A DNA stretch of 64,000 nucleotides. Source: an uncultured Cytophagaceae bacterium. GTDB taxonomy: Bacteria; Bacteroidota; Bacteroidia; Cytophagales; Spirosomataceae. Position numbers and translations under genes: made by a program. The DNA lies in the NCBI GenBank assembly GCA_903907745.1, contig CAIVPF010000063.1, positions 1 through 64,000 on the forward strand. The letters are read 5' to 3'. The notes beneath the pieces are model-generated. The model was not told the origin of the DNA. It was given only the letters and a program-made list of their open reading frames with translations, and did no database searches. Below are positions 60,201 to 64,000 of this stretch, piece after piece. Every line of letters starts with the position of its first letter. The stretch's first letter is position 1.

Positions 60201-60823
60201 ATCAAAAAGGAATCGTCACTCGATTTTTTATTCACTGCGATTGTCTGATTTGCGGAGGCGATTTGACTTGTATTCGATTTAATATCTGCCTTGATGGGAT
60301 CTAAATCTTTAGGAATCAAATATCCGGCGTCATTGGAAAATTGCGATAATTTCGTCGGAGCATCTTTGACATTTTTATAATCGACGGCCTCAGCATAAAG
60401 TGCGTAGGGGCTATAATTCAGTGCTTGGGTGCTGACTTGTTTGAAGGTATTACACCCGTCATAACTCACCGCCACTTTCATGCTTTTTACATTCGCATCC
60501 CAGACAATGCTCTCGAAATTCTTGTAGGTCCCTGCATTATAGGTACCTGTTCCAACAGAAATACTGACGAGGCCATATTCGTCGGTGGTCGTTTGCTGGG
60601 TTTCTTCATAATCCACATTTCCTTGCTGATTCACAAAACTGAATTTTAGACAAACTTTGCCCTTTGACAATGGCTGCCCACTTATGCTAGCGCCTGGAAT
60701 ATCGATCGATTTGGGATCCAAAATCACGGCTTGGTAATTCAAGGATTTCTTGTTGCTTTGCCCCAAAATGCCCGTTAATGTAATCAAGCTTATAAAAAGG
60801 GTAAGGAATAGCTGTTTTTTCAT
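54224..60823 (-). CDS. Giant secreted phage-tail-fibre-like repeat protein
   Basis: 2199 residues from ATG 60823, whose signal peptide is KQLFLTLFISLITLTGILGQ. The N-domain (about 20-190) is shared with the 991-residue protein. Then come long arrays: TxxGKIKLAGDLGGTASxPTVPGLALK blocks with YPSQKAVKTYVDNQVA, LKANSSDVTTAL heptads, and two ~200-residue near-duplicate blocks of VTSAKILDGTIATADLAGDA units (55.6-56.2 and 56.6-57.1 kb). Late repeats are GTLPVANGGTGLSTF, a pattern from phage tail fibres. It ends with a small beta domain (TYTVAFPAAWKWSGG). No S74 or T9SS domain was seen at its end. Surface role inferred. Long antisense frames occur because of the repeats. Confidence 0.85.
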   Translation of the reverse strand: MKKQLFLTLFISLITLTGILGQSNKKSLNYQAVILDPKSIDIPGASISGQPLSKGKVCLKFSFVNQQGNVDYEETQQTTTDEYGLVSISVGTGTYNAGTYKNFESIVWDANVKSMKVAVSYDGCNTFKQVSTQALNYSPYALYAEAVDYKNVKDAPTKLSQFSNDAGYLIPKDLDPIKADIKSNTSQIASANQTIAVNKKSSDDSFLIVNQSITGLGTKVLSNTNSISSMEGKLSDQQNQINDNRNQINTTNSNFSYQISGLQNQVNSTVSTVSSLTSDAEVLANKSTASNLGGANPSDRLYPSQKAAKAYVDNAIYEAVGSGVPDATTLAAGKLKLAGDLAGTASSPTVPGLAIKESISNKSTSTTLGTSNELYPTQNAVKVYVDQATQGIALQAAVEAKADKNSPIFTGTPNLPAGTVGVTQSASDNSTRLATTEFVQLLTAAGTADASSATKGKLKLTGDLGGTADAPTVPGLALKANSADVTTALGLKANSSDVTYAMALKEDASNKSTTTSLGTSDALYPSQKAVKAYVDAQVASATIADADGSTKGKIQLAGDLAGSAAAPTVPGLALKANSADVSTALALKANASDVTSGLALKANSSDLTSSLALKANATDVSNSLNLKAPLNNPTFTGTVGGITKAMVDLGNVDNTSDVNKPVSTATQTALTAKEDATNKAISRTLGDLNSSDIAYPTQKAVKTYVDNQVASATIVDANHSTKGKIQLAGDLGGTASAPTVPGLALKANSIDVNTALTLKEDLSNKSTSTDLGAFSSSDIFYPSQKAVKTYVDNQVSAATIADATSSVAGKIKLTGDLSGTAASPSISTGAITSTKILDGTIASIDIANGAITSDKILSVSGGKVSGSISGNAANVTGIVDVVNGGTGNSSLSGYVKGNGISALSTVSSIPVADVTGAIRKVNGTLPNSTGEVTISFGSVSTGTLVNLPANVGTNGDIYVVSGDGTAINDGRTFISDGSNWNEVTANLPATDARYVQLAGSTMTGNLTVPTGKKIFITDAPSSSTDAANKAYVDSKIATEVVDATSSTAGKIKLTGDLGGTASSPTVPGLTDKAPINNPTFTGSVGGLSKSMVNLANVDNTSDADKPISNLAQNALDLKAPKASPTFTGTTTFTGTVFGISKNMVDLSNVDNTSDANKPVSQATINALTAKESIANKSIDVQSDAASDEKYPSVKAIKTYVDNQVTSGGTPNADDLTLGKIKLAGDLGGPSSSASSPVISNAAISTVKLADLAVTTGKIDANAVTSAKILDGTIVSADLAADAVTSTKILDGTIVTADLADNSITSVKIANGEIDNADISATAAIADTKLATLSTAGKVSNSATTATNANTLSAIVARDANGNFSAGTITASAFSGALTGNVTGNVTGNVTGNASTASVLATSKNINGTAFDGSTDITVTAAAGTLTGSTLNASVLSSSLTTVGTLANLTVTNPIAGSVTGNAATVTTNANLTGPITSNGNATSITSQTGSGTKFVMDTSPILSGTPEAPTASTGTNTTQIATTAFVTNSVAAGAPDATTTATGKIQLSGDLGGTNSSASSPVISNAAISTVKLADLAVTTGKIDANAVTSAKILDGTIATADLAGDAVTSAKILDGTIATADLAGDAVTSAKISDGTITTVDLADNSITSAKIGNGEIVNADISSTAAIADTKLATLSTAGKVSNSATTATNANTVSAIVARDANGNFSAGTITASAFSGPLTGNVTGNVTGNASTATSATSFSGNLGGDVTGTQSATLVGKINGTSLAGLSTGLLKNTTSTGVPTIAQAGTDYIAPYTSQTANYVLSSPNGSAGTPSFRALVAADIPTLNQNTSGSAGSVVNAITFASSGGAASGTTFNGSAAKTIDYSSVGASPLAGSSSLTTVGTIGTGTWNATVIAGQYGGTGVANTGKTITLGGNISIAGDFTTLGAFATTLTSTATTSLTLPTTGTLATLTGTETLTNKTLTNATFSAPILGTPASGTLTNATGLPLSSGVTGTLPVANGGTGLSTFTSGGAVYASSTSALTTGTLPVTAGGTGASTLTSGYVKGNGTSALSTVSTIPVADISGAAPLAGPTFSGTVTIPIASVTGAITAKNYVTTVPASTTATTSTSIDFSTGNIFKISLGTNITTLSISNAVAGTYLIEIIQGGTYTVAFPAAWKWSGGSAPTITATSGKTDIITLVYDGTTYFASAVQNF
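55921..56040 (-). repeat. Two adjacent 60-bp coding repeats, part of a longer duplication
   Basis: 55921-55980 and 55981-56040 are 58 of 60 identical; each encodes one 20-residue AVTSAKI...TADLAGD unit, and a third partial copy continues past 56041. The enclosing segment (55618-56145) is repeated with small changes at 56638-57128. Confidence 0.9.
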
Positions 60824-60954
60824 GGTAATCATTTCATTGTGAACTAGAATTGTCAATTTGTTTTTGGCATCTATAAAAGGCTGGTACCTATCGATAATAT
60901 GCCAATTAGTAGTATATGGTGTTTTCTCATGTTATTCATGGATGGTGCCATTTC

Positions 60955-61479
60955 TTATGGATTTAAGTTTTTAATAAGGGATTTACTTATGGCTTTGCCT
61001 CCTTGGAATACGTGTAAGATGTATTTCCCGACTTTAAAGTCTTGGAATTTTTCCAAGTGAATTTCCTTCATCTGTTCGGGGTATTCACCTTGCCAAACAA
61101 CTTGCCCTTGAATATCATAGACCTGCAGAATCACGGGATTGGCGGTAGGTCGATCAAAGCGCAGAGTCACACGATCCACAAAGGGATTCGGGAATGTCTC
61201 ATAAGACCAAGGGCTTTCTTCTTGGTATATTGGCAAGAGGCTTGTTCGGGCGATGGCTTGTTGGAGCCCAAAGGGTTGTTTAAACCCTTGTCGAAATATC
61301 AGCCCCTGACCTATGGCGGTTCCTGAAATGACGCTGGATTGCCCGAGTACTTGAGACATATAATTCTGGCCACTTGTGACAGTACCTCCCGAGGCGGCGA
61401 AGGTGGCCATTTTCAAGTATTGCCCCTGGCCCGCCAGTGAAATCAACAAGAAGAATCCTAAGGTAAATATTCGATGCAT
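60955..61479 (-). CDS. T9SS type A sorting-domain protein
   Basis: 174 residues. Signal peptide FTLGFFLLISLAGQGQ, then a short conserved block GGTVTSGQNYMSQVLGQSSV and GLIFRQGFKQPFG typical of small Bacteroidota cell-surface proteins. The C-terminal domain starts YETFPNPFVDRVTLRF and ends KYILHVFQGGKAISKSLIK, the type A sorting signal that directs export by the type IX secretion system. Because the mature part is almost only the sorting domain, it may tag another factor or be a short surface protein. It starts 10 bases after the outer-membrane barrel gene. Confidence 0.85.
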   Translation of the reverse strand: MHRIFTLGFFLLISLAGQGQYLKMATFAASGGTVTSGQNYMSQVLGQSSVISGTAIGQGLIFRQGFKQPFGLQQAIARTSLLPIYQEESPWSYETFPNPFVDRVTLRFDRPTANPVILQVYDIQGQVVWQGEYPEQMKEIHLEKFQDFKVGKYILHVFQGGKAISKSLIKNLNP

Positions 61480-61489
61480 AGCGTTGATG

Positions 61490-62206
61490 TTAATTCAAAA
61501 AGCGAATACCGATGGAAAATACACTGGGTGTAAAATTCAAAGTGGAAAGGCCAATGGGATTGGCATTAAGGGTTTGGCTTTGTTGGTACGCCATGAAACC
61601 AACTATTTTCCCCGAGAATTGTCGCTCTAATTCTGCTCCAAAGCCAGCCATGAGTTTGACTTGGGAAAACTGAGGGTCATCGGTGAGATCTACGTAGCGG
61701 TTAAGCAGCAATTGGTTTCCGTGAACGATTTTATTTACGCTGGCAATTCCTTGAAGATTAATCGAACAGGCGAAGGGCAACTGGATTCGAAGTCCTAATT
61801 TACCTTGCAGGCCTATGTAATCAGTTTGATAGCTGAATGCGGTATTCTGAATGTCGCCGACGGCATTTAGTTGGTTAAACTGTATCCCCAAATCGTAATT
61901 GATCATGCTTAATAAGCGCGCAATTTTCGGATTTTGGCCCAGGTAAATGGCGAAAGGACTTTGCTCGAGTTTGTATTGCGCGGAGTCGACCAAGCTGGCT
62001 TTGTGGTAGGAGAGCTGAAAGGCGAGTCCTGAACCACGTTTGAGTCCTTGGAAGGATTGGCCTTGGTCGTTTTGGTAGTTGAATTGCGTGAGGGCGATAC
62101 CTTGGTTCAGTTTGAATTGTTGGGCCGAAGCGGGAATTGCCAAAAAAATAGAGAAGAATAAAATCGATATCTCTCTGGTAGGTAGGTTATTGAATGCTAA
62201 AAACAC
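61490..62206 (-). CDS. Outer-membrane beta-barrel-like protein
   Basis: 238 residues from GTG 62206; no ATG precedes the signal peptide (ILFFSIFLAIPASAQQ), so GTG is likely. The rest alternates polar and hydrophobic residues in short strands (GSGLAFQLSYHKASLV, KLGLRIQLPFACSINLQGIA, FGAELERQFSGKIVGFMAYQ) and ends with a strand closing in phenylalanine and leucine (FSIGIRFLN), typical of small barrels. Possibly a partner or anchor for its neighbour the T9SS-sorted protein; not clearly PorP/SprF. AAACACGTG overlaps the start. Confidence 0.7.
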   Translation of the reverse strand: MFLAFNNLPTREISILFFSIFLAIPASAQQFKLNQGIALTQFNYQNDQGQSFQGLKRGSGLAFQLSYHKASLVDSAQYKLEQSPFAIYLGQNPKIARLLSMINYDLGIQFNQLNAVGDIQNTAFSYQTDYIGLQGKLGLRIQLPFACSINLQGIASVNKIVHGNQLLLNRYVDLTDDPQFSQVKLMAGFGAELERQFSGKIVGFMAYQQSQTLNANPIGLSTLNFTPSVFSIGIRFLN

Positions 62207-62401
62207 GTGATTAGAACTAGGTTATTGGCCTTAGTGAAGTTTAAGGTCGTACAAAAGACTTTATATTTCCTTAAAAGCTAGTCCTAGAAATAATTGAAAT
62301 TTGTTTGAAAATAATTAAAATTAAACACGTGGATATTTGAACTATAGTTTAATTTAAATCAAAATTATACTTTTGATTTTAGTTCTAAAAATTTATAAAC
62401 T
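62207..62401. promoter_or_regulatory. Divergent promoter region with two AAACACGTG sites
   Basis: This 195-base gap is AT-rich. AAACACGTG occurs at 62202-62210 (overlapping the barrel gene's GTG start) and again at 62323-62331; both contain the palindrome CACGTG. The -7 box TACTTTTG (62368-62375) lies 26 bases before the AraC-type start. The sites could bind the divergent regulator (inference). Confidence 0.4.
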
Positions 62402-63580
62402 ATGTTATTAACTTCAGTTATCCTCAACCTATTTCTGTGCCTTTTAGTTGTTAATTACCAATGGAAGGATCATAAGGCAATTATCTATTCGATTGCGAGT
62501 GTTATTTTATTTAATATTCGGCAGATTACTATTTTATTGCTTAATAGCCAATCCGATCCTGAAATTTTGACTGCCCTTATGTTTCATTTAGATCCTCTTA
62601 CCTATCTGGTAGGGCCATTTATTTTTTATTATTTCAGAAGTGTTGTCGAGGGAAAGTTCGTGTATGATAAAACTTTGATTTTTTTATGCCTTCCTAGTGT
62701 TCTATTGTTTATTAATTTAATTCCTTACCTACAAATTCCGTTTCAGGAAAAAGTTGTTTATGTTTCACGTTTACAGCATCATGTTAAAACGCAAAATTTG
62801 TTTTTCATAAACTCTTGGTTATTTCCCCGAAATTTTCATCGAATATTCATACCTATTTCTGTCATTCTTTTTATTCTATATAGTTTTTGGTATGTTCTTC
62901 GGTGGAATAAATCGAAATTGGTTAAAATTAAAAGTTTGAAAATCATCCAATCCACGGTGATTATCATGTTAATTACAATTTTACCCATGCTTATTTTTGT
63001 CATTATAAATAGCATTCATACGGCTGGAAATTCTGAATTTATTTTTCGTACACTCAATAAAAATAGCACGAAATATTTTTATTATTACTCCTTGTTATTG
63101 CCTCTGACTTACTTATTCTTTCCTAGACTGATCTATGGTTTAAATCCAAATGCAACGGTATTAAATCAGGTCAATTCTTTTCTAAAAAATCGTTTTCTAA
63201 AGCCTTCTGAAACGGCATTTTCGGAGTCAAAAAACAGCTCGGATTTAGAACTTATTATGGACTATTTGGAAAAGCAAAAGCCCTATTTAAAGAAAGACTT
63301 GTCCTTACATGATATTTCAAGGGAATTGAATATTCCTCATTTACGGGTTTCCAGTTGTTTCAATAAACAATTAAAAACTTCTTTTCCGGAGTTTAGGAAT
63401 CGGTTACGCATCAAGCATGCCATTGAATTGTTTCAAAAAAAGGTGCATTTCCAAATGTCCATTGAGGGGATCGCGACGCTTTGCGGTTTCAAAAATAAAT
63501 CGAGTTTCTATTCGGCTTTTAAAGCTGAATATGGAACTACGCCGATTGAATGGATCAAAAAAGAGGGCTTATACATCTAA
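62402..63580 (+). CDS. Membrane-anchored AraC-family transcriptional regulator
   Basis: 392 residues. Seven or so hydrophobic helices fill residues 1-250 (LLTSVILNLFLCLLVVNYQW, then FHLDPLTYLVGPFIFYYF). The C-terminal AraC HTH domain is at about 290-392, with LHDISRELNIPHLRVSSCF as the first and SIEGIATLCGFKNKSSFYSAF as the second helix-turn-helix. Such hybrid sensors bind DNA from the membrane. The divergent surface locus at 48.7-62.2 kb is the obvious candidate target. Followed by a palindromic element and a probable esterase gene. Confidence 0.9.
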   Translation: MLLTSVILNLFLCLLVVNYQWKDHKAIIYSIASVILFNIRQITILLLNSQSDPEILTALMFHLDPLTYLVGPFIFYYFRSVVEGKFVYDKTLIFLCLPSVLLFINLIPYLQIPFQEKVVYVSRLQHHVKTQNLFFINSWLFPRNFHRIFIPISVILFILYSFWYVLRWNKSKLVKIKSLKIIQSTVIIMLITILPMLIFVIINSIHTAGNSEFIFRTLNKNSTKYFYYYSLLLPLTYLFFPRLIYGLNPNATVLNQVNSFLKNRFLKPSETAFSESKNSSDLELIMDYLEKQKPYLKKDLSLHDISRELNIPHLRVSSCFNKQLKTSFPEFRNRLRIKHAIELFQKKVHFQMSIEGIATLCGFKNKSSFYSAFKAEYGTTPIEWIKKEGLYI

Positions 63581-63634
63581 AAATCAGCATATTGATATTT
63601 TTCCCAAAAGGGCTAAAATGTCAATTCTCTGCTT

Positions 63635-63669
63635 TAGCTTTGGCAAACCGGCAAGGATTGCCAAAGCTA
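63635..63669 (+). repeat. 35-bp palindromic element (A.A orientation)
   Basis: Flank TAGC/GCTA encloses arms CTTTGGCAAACC and GGATTGCCAAAG around GGCAA. The variable stem pair is G-C here. Located 55 bases after the AraC-type gene and before the partial esterase gene. AAAGCTAGGG is repeated twice at its right edge. Confidence 0.9.
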
Positions 63670-63742
63670 GGGAAAGCTAGGGGAATTAATAGAGGTGTTT
63701 AATTAGAAAAAATTCGTAATTTTCTTTTAAAACCTTTAGCCT

Positions 63743-64000
63743 GTGAAAATCATACTCCTTATTTCTTTGATCCTAATTACGAGATCGACCTTTGGCCAAA
63801 TGCGGCGAACACCTGAGCAAGATAGTTTATTGGCAGAAATGCAACGAAAAACAAATTCGGATCATGCGCAAATGTTGAAACAACTAGCCATCACAAGCCT
63901 TCGCCAAGGGGCCAGTGGAAATGCAAGTGCTCCCAATGCGGCCAATTATGATGAATCTAAAGCTGTGCTTTTTCCTGATTTGCCGAAATTGTTAGTTTTG
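63743..64000 (+). CDS. Probable CE15-type glucuronoyl esterase, N-terminus only
   Basis: Begins at GTG 63743 and is open to the window edge (86 codons). Signal peptide IILLISLILITRSTFGQ is followed by RTPEQDSLLAEMQRKTNSDH and SAPNAANYDESKAV with FPDLPKLLVL. The PNAxNYDE...YPxLPDPL segment is, from memory, the N-terminal signature of CE15 glucuronoyl (4-O-methyl) esterases and related acetylxylan-esterase-like enzymes, which cut lignin-carbohydrate esters. The catalytic domain lies outside this window. Confidence 0.6.
   Translation, partial: MKIILLISLILITRSTFGQMRRTPEQDSLLAEMQRKTNSDHAQMLKQLAITSLRQGASGNASAPNAANYDESKAVLFPDLPKLLVL

Overview
This 64 kb window comes from a Bacteroidota chromosome, most likely order Cytophagales and possibly a freshwater lineage (inference). 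The basis is a type IX secretion sorting domain, two FISUMP-type surface proteins, a GSCFA protein, a fused SecDF and a bifunctional Rel/Spo protein. Starts generally lack Shine-Dalgarno sequences, and many genes are preceded by the Bacteroidota -7 box TAnnTTTG, in two cases with a -33 TTG exactly 19 bases upstream. Coding density is high and no rRNA, prophage, IS element or CRISPR array was seen.

Layout. 0-4.3 kb (minus): a cell-surface polysaccharide cluster with a Wzx-like flippase cut by the window edge, a GT4 glycosyltransferase, a methyltransferase and a repeat protein. 4.3-10.8 kb (plus): M16 peptidase, ispF, rel/spoT, a Fur-family regulator, purA and a hypothetical. 10.8-27.9 kb: tsaD, tamB, a coiled-coil membrane protein, nadB, uridine kinase, a gamma carbonic anhydrase-like protein, a SixA-like phosphatase, then a minus-strand block of YfiT/DinB, a long D-Ala-D-Ala ligase-like protein, NifU-C, Mrp, GSCFA and DUF885 genes. 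28-38 kb: a GH63/MGH1-like glucosidase, a RidA-like protein, nadA-nadC, secDF and an amino-acid permease. With nadB at 17.5 kb, nadA and nadC make the aspartate-to-nicotinate-mononucleotide route complete here. 38-44.8 kb: prfC and a phosphohexomutase separated by two unusual repeat arrays, then an AT-rich methyltransferase, dapF and a DinB protein. 44.9-46.2 kb: tRNA-Asp and a HigA-like/AbiEii-like pair. 46.2-48.7 kb: a B12-binding radical SAM protein and a 35-residue basic protein. 48.7-62.2 kb (minus): a surface or secreted locus dominated by two proteins built of phage-tail-fibre-like repeats (991 and 2199 residues), two FISUMP proteins, a Bor-like lipoprotein, a T9SS-sorted protein and an outer-membrane barrel. 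62.4-64 kb: a membrane-anchored AraC regulator and the start of a probable CE15 glucuronoyl esterase.

The most unusual content is a family of intergenic inverted repeats with 12-base arms (CTTTGnCAAACC / GGATTGnCAAAG). Solo copies are 35 bp and lie near gene 3' ends. At 38.1-38.7 and 40.3-40.7 kb the arms are assembled into compound arrays: tandem 20- or 25-bp units headed by TTTGGCAATCC lead into duplicated double-hairpin modules of about 150 bp. The central stem pair occurs as T-A, C-G and G-C in different copies, which suggests the fold, rather than the sequence, is maintained. A 92-bp tandem duplication carrying a copy of the nadA 3' end sits between two such elements.
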